This document shows positions 22,786 to 36,900 of a stretch of DNA of 64,000 nucleotides, in pieces. The notes beneath the pieces are model-generated. The model saw only the letters and a program-made list of their open reading frames with translations, was not told where the DNA came from and searched no databases. The DNA lies in assembly GCF_027942865.1 (NCBI RefSeq), contig NC_134528.1, positions 11,312,086 to 11,376,085 of the forward strand, written 5' to 3'. Positions within the stretch are counted from its first letter, which is position 1. The number at the start of each line of letters is the position of its first letter. The DNA comes from Odontesthes bonariensis (Eukaryota; Chordata; Actinopteri; Atheriniformes; Atherinopsidae). A program made the translations under genes and the position numbers.

Positions 22786-24466
22786 CTAAATCTGAATTAA
22801 AAAAATATGACACAATCAAAAGTCAATTGTAAATAGCTTTCATTATTTCAAACTAAGCTTGAGAGCAACATGTCACTAACAACACACGCGCAGAGTGAAA
22901 GTCTTTGAGACAAAGATGCTTGTATAGATAAAGGCTGTTGGGTTTCCTTGAGTTTGAGGGGATGGTCGGTCTTTCCAGGAAGCATTTGCTTGTGTCATGA
23001 CAGCAGACAAAATGCAATTACAACTCTTCTTGGAAAAGACAATTACTTCCATCTTGTACTGGAAGAAGTTTTATCCAGTGCAGTTTTATTTTGGCTTCAA
23101 GATAAGTATCTTCTCTTTGCAAATATAAAACGCATGGAGACCAAACATGACCATTTCTGAGGAGAGTTTGTCACCTGAACAAACAAACCAGAGAGTTAAG
23201 AACAACTCTTTCAGACTGAAGGCTTTAAGCTCCCGCAGTCAGACACAAGCCACCCAGCCATGTGACGAAGTTTTCCTGGTTCAGTGGTGACACCATTATT
23301 GGCTTTTTATGCTTTCACTTGGCCACACCCACAGACTTCATATTAGTCCTTCCTTTAAAGTTTTCACAGGTGAGCAACAACAAATGCTTAACATGAAAAT
23401 CAAGAAACAAAGACACTATACCAGACTGGGCTCAACCAAACCTGAAGCCAAATTACCCCAAGAATAAGGAGGCAAACAAACATTTAAAACACTTAAACGT
23501 AGCACTTCATTAAGAGGGGTTATATACCTGATAAAGTGTTATTGCCTGGGTACAGAGTTTACAATCTTTAACAGTGACAGAACCACAAATGGTAACTTTT
23601 AATGGGCCAATCAACTCCAGTATATCATGTCAACAGTAACCTTGCTAACAGATGTGCACCTGCGGTGTTTTCTAAATGCTAGGTTTCCGGAGCCTGGCCT
23701 TAGCTATATGACAGAGAGATGAGTATCATCTAACAGACAAACATGGGCTAAACGAGCGGGGCCCTGAATAATTCAGCAGTGTAGGTGCCACAACGAGAAA
23801 TACAATCGCAAGAGCCGTACAGCTATTTAGAGAGTCAGGCCTGCTAAATGACCCACATCGACTGTTATGCCTCGGCTGCACGATACAGAAACCGGGTTAT
23901 AGTCAGACAAGACAGAACTACTAAAAAATAATAATATTTGAGAGGTAGAATCACACAGGAGGACATAAAGTGAGGCACCAAACACACGGGGATTAAGTGT
24001 GACCGAGGAAAGACTGCGAGCGTAGCAGTGCCGCATTATAATTAGCTTGCTAGCCGGCTAACATTAGCAAGATAACAAATCAATCAAAGACAAAAAATAA
24101 CTTGGTTCAAACACGGTGTTGTTAACTGTCGGGAGCTTAAAAAGTGGGACAACACAGCAGGTTTCCTTTAATCTATCCTTCTCTAATTACACAAGGGCTA
24201 ACTTAGCATGCTAACGTTAGCAACCTGAATCATGATGACAGCAGCAGTGGTTGAATCAGCTGTGACAAAATCTTCACAACCGGAGCTAGCAGATGTTAGC
24301 CGACTGGCTAAGCTATTCAACTCCAGCTACTTCTCCGAGAGCTACTAGCCGTGCTTTTTAACATTAGCTAGCATTAGCTAGCATTAGCAGACGCAGCGAA
24401 ATCCAACAACCCCCGTCGAGCCGGGCAAGGATGTCACATATGAAGCCGCCTCAAATTGAAACCTAC
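22786..24466 (-). other. SEC24C intron 1 with GCTAGC/GTTAGC cluster
   Basis: This intron separates the noncoding first exon from the start exon. Its promoter-proximal part (about 24040-24390) is dense in GCTAGC, GTTAGC and CATTAGC motifs, including a tandem CATTAGCTAG at 24362-24388. No other gene is seen. Confidence 0.5.
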
Positions 24467-24720
24467 CTCCGAAGATGTGTAAATAGTAAGACTATCCTTT
24501 GTTCGTGGCAAACGGTGAAACCCAGTGGCCGACAAACTAAGAAGCCGATGTCGTCCCGGGGTGTTGCTCACTAATCCCTTCTCGGTAGCAGAAGCGGACA
24601 TTCAGCGGAACTGCTGCAACGCTGTGCCACGTCCACATCCGGACACCGCACAGCGACTTCCTCTATGCTCTCCTCCACTGCCGAGCACTGGTTGAAGAAA
24701 GCAGTTCAACTGTGAGCTAT
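24467..24720 (-). promoter_or_regulatory. SEC24C: SEC24C noncoding first exon and core promoter
   Basis: A donor AG|GTAGGT on the minus strand ends an exon at 24467. The sequence upstream (to about 24610) is CpG-richer than its surroundings. Just beyond it the minus strand has CCGGATGT and GGAAGT (24635-24662), ETS-type cores common in housekeeping promoters. No TATA box is evident. The transcription start is estimated at about 24600-24630; it is not fixed by the sequence. Confidence 0.5.
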
Positions 24721-26074
24721 ACAATTGAACCTGTCTTACATCTGAAGTTTCCAAAACATTCATACTTAGCGACAGTATGCCCAGATGGACAAATTAGTCA
24801 ATGAGCCATATAGGCATGTGCTCAGGTGCCCTGGCTGACTTATCCCATAAATATAACACATATACAAGTAACACAGAGGAAGAGACAAGACCATAAAGTC
24901 TATATAAAAACATGGCAGTGACCAAAAGATGACACCAACAAAGGCCTTACTTGAAACAGGTGGTAATAAAAAGGTGTCAAATGAAACACACAATAAGTCA
25001 AATGATCACAAGATATACAAAATAAGAAATAAACAACTATGAAGAGGAACAAACTGACCCATATGAGACAAAAATAATTACATTTTTAATTGAATATAAG
25101 CAGCACAACATGGGGAACCCCCCCCCCCCCCCCCCCCCCCCCCCACTAAAACATAAAGGATGTTAAATGATAACAAAGAGACCCAAAGTTGTACATAAAT
25201 GACCAAATGAGAAGCTAAACAACCATAAATAAACCCAAAAGGATGCAGGCCATCTGCAGGTTTCACAAGAGGAAACAATAACAAACTGTGTTTACATTTT
25301 TTATTGTCTGTGTCGGCCTGTGTGTCTTCATCTCAGTGGGGAACATTTGAGGCCTTGATACATATCAACATAAATATTGATATGTACATATAAATATTAA
25401 CTAATTAATTATACCGTCAATACAGTTCCACTCTCAAAGATAGGACTATCTTAAATTCAATGTATTTTAGATCTACATCAATATGGATACATTAGGGTCT
25501 TAGATGGGTGCTTACAGTGGACCATGTGATTCAGGTGCAATCCTCACGCCAGCCATTTTGCATGAAATTAGTGTCGAAACACAGCAACAACTTAAATCAA
25601 CCAGGGCTTCTTATCTTAAACTTGTACTTTCATTATCAAGACCTGTGTTTCATTCTGATACTGGAAGTGTTACACCTGTCCCTGATCCTGCAACCACAAT
25701 GAAATACTATATGTTAGCTATCAGCAGCCATATAAGCAGAAGTTGCTCGCATTCATTTCTCACTAATATCCTACAGATAAATTCGGTGGAAGTTCAAACG
25801 TGCAGTCATCTAAACTTTAGACAGCAGAAGAAGAAAAACACATTTTTTCAAAGTATTTTTTGGTAGGCCTGATGTAAAATCAGTTTTTTTTGTTGAATAT
25901 TTTTGTTTGGGTGGAGGGGACCTGCTCATGTTCAGCAGGCAGAGAGAAAACCTTTCTCAGCATCTGCAGGGGGAGTATCTCCACTCTGGAGGAGCACAGG
26001 GTCTAACTGACAACTGACCACTGTTACATGTGCCCCTGATCTCTCCTTTTGCATAAGCCAGTGCAAATGGCCTT
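24721..26074. other. Gap between SEC24C and SYNPO2L, no gene seen
   Basis: AT-rich noncoding DNA. It holds a long C run at about 25119-25144 and a small hairpin (TACATATCAA at 25359-25368 with its complement at 25377-25386). Short open frames show no family I recognise. Confidence 0.5.
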
Positions 26075-27150
26075 AGCTTTCTTCTTCGTAGCTTCAGATT
26101 CCGTGCAATTATCACAGTTATGCAGACGATACACAGCTTTATGTGTCTCTGTCACCGGACGACTGCAGCCCAGCAGACGTACTGTGTCAGTGTCTGGAGG
26201 AAGTAAACACCTGGATGAGAGAGAATTTTCTACAATTAAATGAAGACAAAACTGAGATAATTCTGTTTGGGAGCAAAGAGCAGAGGGTCAGCGTTGGTAA
26301 ATATCTTGAGACTCGGGGACCTTACAACCACTGACCAAGTTCGTAACCTCGGAGTGTTGATAGAGTCAGATCTGACTTTCAGCAGCCACATCAAAGCTGT
26401 CACCAAGGCAGCTTTTTACCACCTCAGAAACATCAACAGAATTAAAGGTTTCCTCTCCCAAAAAGACCAGGAGAAACTCATCCATGCATTCATCTCCAGT
26501 AGACTCGATTACTGTAATGCTCTTTTAACTGGACTTCCCAAAAAGAGCATTAAACATCTGCAGCTCATCCAGAACGCTGCTGCTAGAGTTTTAACCCGGA
26601 CTAAGAGATCTGAACACATCACACCAGTTTTAAAATCTTTACACTGGCTTCCAGTCAGTCACAGAATAGATTTTAAAAGCCTGCTGATGGTTTGCAAATA
26701 CCAGAACGGTTTAGGCCCAAAATACATCTGTGATATGTTCAGAGAATATAAACCCAGCAGAGCTCTTAGATCCAAGGACTCAGGTCAGCTGGTCCAGTCC
26801 AGAGTCCAGACTAAACATGGAGAAGCAGCATTTAGCTGTTATGCTGCAAACAAGTGGAACAAACTGCCAGTGGAGATTAAACTTTCACCAAATGTAGACA
26901 TTTTTAAATCCAGGTTAAAGACACTTCTGTTCTCATGTGTCCATGCATGAAATCTGCACGGTATATTTGAACTTATCTAGACTGTTGCTTGTTTTTAAAT
27001 TCATTTAAATGATTTTATTTGTTTCTCTTTATATTCTTTTATGTATTTTTAATGCTTCTTCCACTCCCTGCTGCAATGCTTTAATTTTATGTAAAGCACT
27101 TTGAACTGTTTTGTACATGAAATGTGCTATACAAATAAATTTGATATTTG
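26075..27150 (+). mobile_element. L2/CR1-like LINE, 3' end, frameshifted
   Basis: The reverse transcriptase catalytic motif YADD is at 26119-26130, followed in frame by a typical region ending near 26334. The thumb/C-terminal part continues in another frame (26267-26950), so the copy carries a frameshift near 26280-26330. Recognisable blocks are RNLGVLI, SRLDYCNALLTGLP, LIQNAAARVLT and LKSLHWLPV. The 3' end has ATGTGCTATACAAATAAATT followed by TTTGAT-type repeats. It is 5'-truncated within the RT. The clade is assigned by style (L2/CR1 group). Confidence 0.85.
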
Positions 27151-27963
27151 ATTAAGTCTAGGCCAGGGTGCTTCTCATGAAATTTTAAATGGTGACACGG
27201 TGAAGCCATCTGAACCGGAGTCAACACATGCGGCTGCCTTCTATCAATGCCAATCTTTAATTATATCCCATTTTTCTGCAAAGTCAGAAGTCAAAGCTGA
27301 CGCATAACATCTCTTTCAACCCTCCAGACGGGCTGGCCGTCATTGAACGTGCACCTTATTTATTACAATAATTCTCAAATGTGTCTTTGTGAAAGTGTGT
27401 TTATCCGCAGCTATCATGAAGCAGAGGCCACTCAAACCCCAATGTCCCTCTACCAGCCACTCTTGAACTGTTAAATTGCAGTGTCAGAAAACCCACTTAA
27501 ACTCTTGAAATAGGCCTTCAGAACACTTTCTCCCGTGTTGTCAAAGGTTGGGATTTGGTGGGAAAACAAAGACAAAACTGCGCCACTGCTCCTCGACAGG
27601 CTGACTGAACTGGAGGGGCTTGAAGAGGGAGCAGAGCTGATGGTTATTTCTGGAGTGGATATCAGAAAGCATCCCCTCCTCTGTGGTGCGCTTGAGACTG
27701 ACATAGCAAGTGTTGAACACAGGGGGAGGAGGACAGACACACAGACACACAGAACACGCTCACACTTTAGCCCCTCTCCCGCCCTCTGACGCAGCATTAT
27801 TACAGTGTAAGCAGATGAAAGCCAGCCACCCCCCTGTCTCCTAATGGGTGGGGTGATCATGGAGAGCAATGAGAGGCACTTATTGATACTCGCAGAGTGG
27901 GAGGAACTGAAGAAAGGGAGATAGCGTCTCAAAGACACACACCGTGGTCTGGGAGCTGCTGGG
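27151..27963 (+). promoter_or_regulatory. 5' flank and 5' UTR of SYNPO2L
   Basis: This lies between the LINE tail and the SYNPO2L start codon. No TATA box or consensus MEF2/CArG site is obvious. A 155-codon minus-strand frame overlaps the first exon and looks like an antisense shadow. The transcription start is not determined. Confidence 0.35.
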
Positions 27964-30900
27964 ATGGTGGCAGAGGAGATTGTGATTTCCCTCTCAGGTG
28001 GAGCCCCGTGGGGTTTCAGACTTCAGGGAGGAGCAGAGCAGCAAAAACCTCTGGAGGTGGCAAAGGTACAGTAAAGTGATATATATATATATATGTGTGT
28101 GTATTGGTGCAGTTTGCTGCAGGCAAGACTTTATGCAACTGTTATTTGTGGTTTGAGGACTTAATGGTTGCTCTTATGGTTTTCAGTGTTGCAATCTAAG
28201 CTTTCATCAGAAACTCAAAATAAGATTAATTAGTGTCTTCCTGCATTGGTGTCGCTATGAGTAGAATATCTGGTGCTTGAACGGAGATCTAGGATGTTAC
28301 GATAAACTGAATTATTTTAGTGACTGAATTATGATGGTATTTCAACTTTTGCTTTGTTCTAAGTTAAAGCAAGATTTACCTGTTCGGATGGCAAAGTAAG
28401 TAAATTAGAAAAGCTGCAACTTTTCTGCCAGAACACAAGTATTTGCACTGCTTAAACTGATGAAGTTTTCACAAATAAAGGCAACATTTGCTCGTTTTTC
28501 GTGTCTGACAAAATATTTCTTCATCCCTGGACAATTTTATCTAAGCTTCAATTATCTTGGTGAGATTTTTTATAACCCGCCTCTTAGAAGTGAGTTCATG
28601 CTTGAATTTGTTGAAACTATAAAGCTTATTGATGAACACTGACAAGTATAAAACTGAAAATAATTCTTGAATGTATTCACTGTAACGAGACAAATGTATA
28701 TGTTTTTTTTTTTTGCGTTTAGTCTCAAGATATCTACGAAGTTCTGGGTGGGATCTCTAGAAATGTTTCTGGTTTAAAAGAAAAATGTTGACAAATAAAT
28801 TTTATAGTTTAGTTGGCCGAAAATGTTGTTTTTCTTCAAGTAATATATATCCCCCATGTTGTAACTTTATTTGTAGTACTTTATAGCAGTATAACAGCAC
28901 TGGTTTGTCATTCTCATTTGGCCATGGCCCAGTTCAATTTAACCATCACCTGTTGTAATTGAGTGTTTGGTACAGTGTAGAAGTTTGGGGGATGGTCTTC
29001 TCTCACATTCCATCACCTCATCCTGAAGGCAAGCTGAAGCAGAGTTTAGAGGGGGGTTCTTTGAACTGAGTTGTAAATAGTACAAGAATCTACTCTTTAT
29101 AATATACTTTAAGCGCAGGATATTATATATATATATTTCTGTCTGCAAACAGTCCTGAAAGCAGGAACTTCACCTCAATTACACTGATGATAAAAGTTGG
29201 ACGGTCACTTATAAGCTATAAAATGGTTGCACTAGTGGTTCTAGCACCAAAGGCCACTCTTTATCCGGGATTTCCCAGCAGAAAATGTCACCTCAGTTAG
29301 GACCTTCTATCGATGTGTCTGCTTCTACTTCTTGTCATTTGGACGTGGGTTTATATGGGGTTGGACATAACTCAGATAAGCCTGGCTTGGAATGGAGTGC
29401 AAACTGGAGGATCAGAATAGCTCATTTAAGAGGAGCTGGAAGCGGAGCATGGAAAAAGGCCGACCTCTTGTTCACACGCAGACACAGATGCACACACACA
29501 CACACACACACGCGCAGACACACACGCGCAGACACACTCATACGTTTTCTTTTCTCATTAGGCTCTTCATTCCGGTATTGTGTGTGTGCTTTTTTTTGCG
29601 CCTACGTGTTTCCCACCACAGTAGCGCCTGTCTCTCTCTCTGTCTGTCGAGGAATGTGGCTGATTTTCTGCAATGTTTTATTTTGGGAATGTGGGGGACA
29701 TATGGTGAGTGACAGAAATGCCCCCTGCTCCCGACTGGTGATGCAGCTGTTCAAAGCCCCTCTTTCGCGATACTCGCTCGTGCTGTTTGTATATGTGTGT
29801 CTACAATTTTCTCTCAATGGGAAAGAATGAGATATATAGGTAGTCCTTGCCTTATGGGTGTGGCAGTAACTGGGTCAAAAGATAGCCTTCTGATAACTCT
29901 AAAACTTCTAGTAGGTGCTTGAACGCACTCAAAATTTTTAGCTTTGACAGCGATGAAGTGTGTGTATTAGTGTGTATGTGAGGGAACAGATGGGATGGCC
30001 TTATCATCTACTTTTAGAGGCGACTGTAATGTAGTGGACAAGAATGTTCACCTTTTAATCTATACCCACTATCCCCCACCCCATCAGACATACTTCCTGA
30101 AAGGGCCCAATGACATCATCTCTTAGCGACCTTCAGCAGCTGCATGGCTTCAGAAGTTATTCTGATGCAGGGACAGTTATGGCTGCCACTAACACAACAT
30201 GCCTAACTTACACTATCTTTTCAGAACAAGCACTTTTGGCTATTTTAGGTGAAGTGCGCCTTCTCTCAATAGAATAGAAATAGGAGTAGAATAGAATGGA
30301 ATAGAAAAATACTTTATTACACACAGCAATACAATTTAATTCTGCAGGTTGTTAACTCTCGCTATTTCTAATTTCATGGGCCAGACATATTTCAGTTGCC
30401 TTAGCTGTGTTGATGAAAAAACACTGTTGATGACACTTGTTTTAATTCAACAGGGAAAAAAAGGGTTTTAGCTTATTTATAGAAAAACAGCTTGTTTATT
30501 AAGATGTTAGTGGAGGCAATGATACAAAGGCCATGACTTAACAGGGTTTGAAGCAAGAACACATACAGCTGTTTCAAATCGACATAAGTTGTTCATTATT
30601 TAAAAAGCAACAGATGGAAAGTTCAGCGAATCATTTTTACGACATAATTTTCAAGTAAGACAAATTATACAGTAATGAATTGCTGTCAGGCTATGATGAA
30701 ATAGTGGAAATGACCTAATCAGGATAATTGATTGATTTTACTTATTCAACAACAATGAAATATTTTTTCAATGGATCCTGATCTTGATGTTCTGTTTTTC
30801 TAATTTACAGGAATGAATAGAAATCAACTGCGAAAGCAGCAGATTTGATCATACATTACTGTGCAAAAGTCTTTAGCCACCTCTTATTTATTTAAATATT

Positions 30901-33900
30901 ACCAGGAGGACGGGAAATATTTGCAGGGATTTATCGAAACATTAATGGAAATACAGTATATAAGGCAAAAAAAGGTCTGACACTTCTTCTTTTGTCCTCC
31001 ACTTGCCCAGTTTCCTCACACGGCACACCATGCTGAGATATGCCACGTTTTCAGCTGATAGCTCTTTAGGAATCACCTTGCTGATGCAGAAATACAATTT
31101 TATGTCTGTCAAACTGTGTTGTGTAGATGCAACTATAGAATTGGTAACAAATAATGCATATTTGTGACAAGCTGCTAGTAAAAAAGTGCCTTAAGATAAA
31201 TATAATATTGCTCTTTGCTAGGTTGTCTGTCATATGTCGACACGACGCCGGTTCATCCCCTTGGATAGATGCCTTATAATTATTTAATGATTTAGAGGTC
31301 AGTGTTAATATGTGGCTCAAAGAAAAACCCTCTTGAAAATGGTTAGGTACAAGGACTGAACTGACTGCTTGGAAGAAAAAATAAATTGTTATTGAGGGCT
31401 GGCTCAAGTCATTTGCACAGTATTGTTAACTATAGGAAGCCACAATGAAATGATCTCAAACCCACAATCAGCCTTCTGTCAAATATTGTGATCCAATATA
31501 TGGCTATTTGCTATCAAAATCTGTATAAAACAGATCATAGAAATAACAGTATAATGCTGTATTTTCACAATGAAAGTGTTGATAGTATGCTCATTTAGGA
31601 CAGTATATTAGATGTGTCTAATGGTGGCCAAACAGCATGAGCAAACAGACAAAGATGAATGGAGGATGAATTAATTAGTCTCACAACCTGAAGGTAGACA
31701 CTGATCCGGTGAATAAAGCAGTGGATACTTTTCTATCTCCTGCCAATTCTGTCTATCCTAGGGATCACTCACCTCTGTCAGATAGCTGATGCTGTCCTGT
31801 GGAGCTCTGGCAGTTTAATCTGCCCTTACTTTAACAGCTTGATTCTTTGTAATCAAATTTTCTATTTGTAAATGGTACCCTGTGATTGACTGGCGACCTG
31901 TCCACTGTGTACCCTGCCCAATGACAGCTGGGATAGGCTCCAGCCACCCTGAGACCCTAAGTTGGAATAAGCGGGTATAGAAAATGGATGGATGGATTTG
32001 TGAATCGTAAATAAGAACTCACGTGGTATATCATGCAGAAAACACAGGCCAGGGGAGGCCAGAGATAAAAAACACATCATTTAAGATAGGTGGTCCTGGT
32101 CAAAAGGAATTAAAAGAAAAACTGAAAAAAACGATGGATTCATTGTTGAACATTGGAAAACTTCACAAACCTGTGAAGTGCCTTGGATGAGACTTGGTTT
32201 TCATCTCTATTTGTTTTCTGAATTAGAAACAAATGTTAATGTCCCATCAACTTCTTTCATCTCTTTAGGTACGCAGGCGCAGCAAAGCATGTCGAGCTGG
32301 ACTCAAGGAGCATGACGAACTGGTTGCCATTGGTGACCACATATGTGCAGAGCTCAGTCATGCTCAGGCCATGAGCTTCATAGATACAGAGAGCGCCACG
32401 CTGAACCTGAGAGTTAAAAGGTCAGGCACCCACAGAGCTGCAGCACATGACACTCTTTGGCCTTATATCATGCAAACTGCTTCATGTTCTGCATTTTCAC
32501 AGCTTGTCATCTGTTTGTCTCCAGGGCTCCCTCTGGATTCCACCCCTCATCTTACGTTGGTTGCTCTGTATCGCCCCAATCTTCCACTAGGGTCCTGTCT
32601 CCTCCTGCAGTCCCCCTGAGATCCAGCAGTTCCTCCCTCCTCTCCCCCACCAAGATACCCAAGGGCATTACCTCCCCCCCGGACAGTGAGGCTTACTACG
32701 GAGAAACAGACAGCGACGCAGACACACATTCTCACACTCATCACAGACGGCAGAGGCGCACACCTCCCCATGCGCGCTCACCTTCACGCTATGACAATCA
32801 AGAAGAGGAGACCTCAGAGATGAGCGGGTAAGTGACCTAAAGTTCCCTAAAATGTGATTGGGATGCAAATGCAAGACGTTGTACATCAGATTAACCACCA
32901 AGACAACTTTTCAGTACCTAGTTTACACATTGAAATTTAAAAAAATGGTATTGTTGTGTCATTGTTCTAAGATACGAGAGTGCGACAGATGCAGCAGTGA
33001 CCATACAGGGGCAGTGGAATGGTCAGTGTCTTGTTGGTGTCCCTCGCAGAGAGCTCATCTATGCGCCCCTTGAGACAGAGTGGACCACTCCTGTACACAC
33101 ACCACACGCCCTAACCCCTCACACCCTCACCCCGACCCCTGATCAGGGGGCAGTTGATGCAGAGGGAGAAGGAGACAGCGGTTTCCAGGATGCGGGGGCC
33201 TGCACTGTCCTGAACTGCCCACCTTTAGTGTCTCCAGAACGGGCTAAAGAGGCTCTGAGGCTGGGCTCTGGTAACCATCTGGTGCCCATGGTGGGCCCAC
33301 AGCAGACCCCTGTAAGTGACGAACTCTCCACCACGTACATGGACAAAGCTCGACAAGCCAGTGAGTATATATCTTGATACAAATCTTGACACAAATCCAC
33401 ATTTTTTCAGGAATTTTGTTATATTCATTTACAATGCCAAGTAAAAACATGCCTGTTTGTGATTTGCGGTCGTTGAAAACTACTCATTCACATTACTTAA
33501 CACAATATAATGTACTTCCTTAGTCCCTGGGCAATAAATGGTAATTTACTCATTGCACAAGGCTGTATGAGTGGCAGTCAGTGAGCAGGGAGTCCTAAAG
33601 GATTGCAAAACTACTTGATCCAACATCATGTTATTTAAGAAAAATGATAAACCGTAAATAACATCCACCTTGCTGTAGCTATAGAGTAGGCGCGAGTCCC
33701 ATGCTGAAGCCGTGTGATTCACCAGAAATTTTATGACACATTATTGTGGCATAGGCTGCCACAGTGGTCCACTTGGTACTCAGCGTAAACCATAAACATT
33801 AGCTACATTTTGCTTACACATTGCCCTACTGCGATGCAGCTTCTATCGATAAACCAAGTTTTCAAGAACTTGTTTCAAACGAGTGTTTCCAACCTGTAAC

Positions 33901-36900
33901 TTTTGTGAGCAAGTTAAAAAATGCAAATAAATTCAAGTATATTAAAAAGAGTGTTTAAGACAACGGATTTTGATCAGGGCTACCGTTTTCAGTACCTCTT
34001 GCCCATCCTTCCCACGTTCTTTCTCATGTTTCTTTTTTGTGATGAACCCCACTGAGGTCAACTCCTCTCTGGTTCAAGCCGATTTCAGTCAACTGGCAGT
34101 TAATTTACACATTTTGTCTTGTTTGGGGAACTGCACATAAGCTTATCGGTGTTACCTCTGCCTTGGCTGAATTTCTGTGAACTTGTTTCTCTCTCCTGTA
34201 AAGTTGGCCATTTAAACCTACGTGTCTATTATGGACACTCTAACTCACTTTTGGAGTGGCCACTCAACAAAAGTGTTTTGGTGCTTCCACTGTGGCTTAA
34301 TCTTAATCAAGCAGCTCAAAACTCAACGTTGTGATTAATTAGCTCCCCAAGGTACACGAAGTAGATCAGGTGAACAGGTTGTTGAGAAAAATGAAGACGA
34401 CACATACAAACACACAGACAGATTCCTTCCTTCATTAGTTTGATTTAAAAACATTCCTTTAGTCTCTGAAGGCATTAGCTGTAGGGCAATAAATCTTTTG
34501 CAAGATCACCCTCTAGTGGTCATTTCTTGTCCCTAAGGTATCCATTTACATTTACAAGCTGCTATTGATGTGGTGAGATATACCAGATACGGACAGAGGC
34601 ATTTAACCTCCTCCTCTTCCTCTCTTGGGTCCCCTGAAAAAGCAGTTTGTCTCTTCTGTCAGTATTCTGAGCATTTGCCTCAGTGGTCGTATTTATAGCT
34701 TCTGATTGAAAGGCTGAGCTCGACCCTCATTTACAGACCAGATGAAATTGTTGTGTATGAGTGCTGTGTTTGAATTAGTGTGTGTGAGTGTGTTAAGGTG
34801 AACTGTGGTATGGATGTATTTCTCATCCTTTAAACTGGCCAATGTATCTGAAAAAAAAACTGTGGGAACTCACCTACCTTTTGCTCTTAGAAAATGATAT
34901 TTAATAGGCTGAAAACAGAAAGATAGTCAATAGACTTTTAGAGGGAATCATGTAAGGTGTGACATGGATATGAAATTAGAAAATATGCTTGTAAAGTGTA
35001 AATATGAAAGTAGAAAATAAAAACTAAAAAAGTCTGCTCAGTGGACTTTTTAATTCCTTGATCTTTGCCTGTTTATTTTGTGAAATGCACTAGATTGTTC
35101 TCTTCAGGCATCACAACATATGAATTAACATGCAGTCCAACGAGGAAAAAGTAAATTCAGTGTGAGACATGAAAAGGCATTACTTTGATTAAAATGCTTA
35201 GTTTGTAAATTGCCATAATCTCCAAAATGCTGAACAACCTTTAACCTTTAAATCATCATGTCATTAAAGGATGACAGCTTATTAAACTGAATAGTTATGC
35301 ACTGACTGCATTCTCATTTCAGATGAGCGAATGTTGCAGTAATGAATGATCTGTCATCAGAAGACCTGCATGACTGTACCGTAGGATGAAGGCTTTGCTA
35401 TAGGACAAATGATGTCTAAGGTGTCCAGGGAGCTGCCCTTTCTCATGTTACTAACACACAAACAGACGTTGGCTTTGCATATGGGATTGTCGGCTCTGCT
35501 GATGCAGAGTTGTGTGTCTGTGTGTGTGGTGTTACTCAGGTGTGAGGTGTCAGCAACACGGAGCGGCACATCAGTGAAGAGTTATGGATGCACTTTCCAC
35601 TATAACCTATAACTGGCTTTATGAACTCATACACACAGGAAGAAACATTCACACACAGACACACACTAAGTGACACTGCTGTCTAAATATCCTGTGGTGA
35701 GGGGCTCTTCCCCTCTTTGTGTGTGTGTGGGCAGAGACGGGACAGGTGTTTGATGCCTGTCAACAGATGGACAGGAATAGAGGGTTGACATCATGTGTTA
35801 GTTAGGGCTGCTGGATACAGACAAAGGTCTTTACATGGGCTGTGCCCTGTGAGAGGAGCAGGGAGACAGACACTAAACGGGTCCACGCTCAGAGTGGATT
35901 TGGACTCTGTTACGATGTGTGTGGGAGGGTCTGAGGGAGGTTAAGGACACACACACAGTTGTGAGATGAGGGACCTCAAATCTCCTTCAGGTTCAGACAT
36001 AGGTGGACACACAGTCCCACACACTGTGTATGCAGGTAAGATACACTCTTACATAACTTGTTTTTTGCGTGTGGATTTAAAGCAAAATCAGTTCTTTCAG
36101 GATAAAAGGATTGACCTTTTTTTCAAAGGATTATCTCATTTCTATGACATGTAAGCACTGTAGAGAGTTGGGTATTATTTGCCACTATTGTATCTGACTG
36201 GAAAGATCATGCCAAAATGACTTAAACAAAAATCTTAAGTCAGTCTCATTGATTATTTTAAGAATTTGTGCTGCAAAAACCAATAAAAGAAGCTCATACT
36301 GAGGTGTTTTTTCAGCACGATGAGGCTATATTTCGAACTATGAGCTTGATACTTCAAGCAATCAACATGTGGAGCAAATCTAAAGAATTTTTGTAGTTAT
36401 TCTAACTCTGTTGGTGGCTTTGCTATAGAGACAGAAGAGGATGATTTGTTGCAACACTCTAGTCCAGACTCAAATATCCCAGCAATGTCAACATCATGGG
36501 TGGATTAGGGTGGGATTTACATTCATTTGGGATTCAACACAGGATGACAACACACCTTTTTTTTAATGCTACCACAAAGCTGTTTTTTAAATACATGACA
36601 CCATTTGCATAGTTTGCCTTGAAATTGAGTGAATTCATGTTCTTGTCAAGATGAAACACAGTGAGTGCATTGGTGATACTTCAAGTTTTTCAATATTTAA
36701 AAGAGTCAAAACTCTGTGTGAGAAACAACATTCCCATCAGCCTCGCAAGTCCCTGTTTAACTCTAATTATAAAACATGTATCAAACTAAAATGTGCAAAG
36801 CAAAATTACAGCCACAGAGCTAAATTTTTAGTAGCTGTATTTAGAACCTCTTTAGATCAGGTTTTCCAGGTAGGGCCATTATATTTGGCAGAACTATCTA

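Noticed and set aside
27471..27938. 155-codon minus-strand frame upstream of SYNPO2L
   Set aside because: Ser-rich, no recognisable motif, and lies over the SYNPO2L 5' flank. Probably a chance frame.
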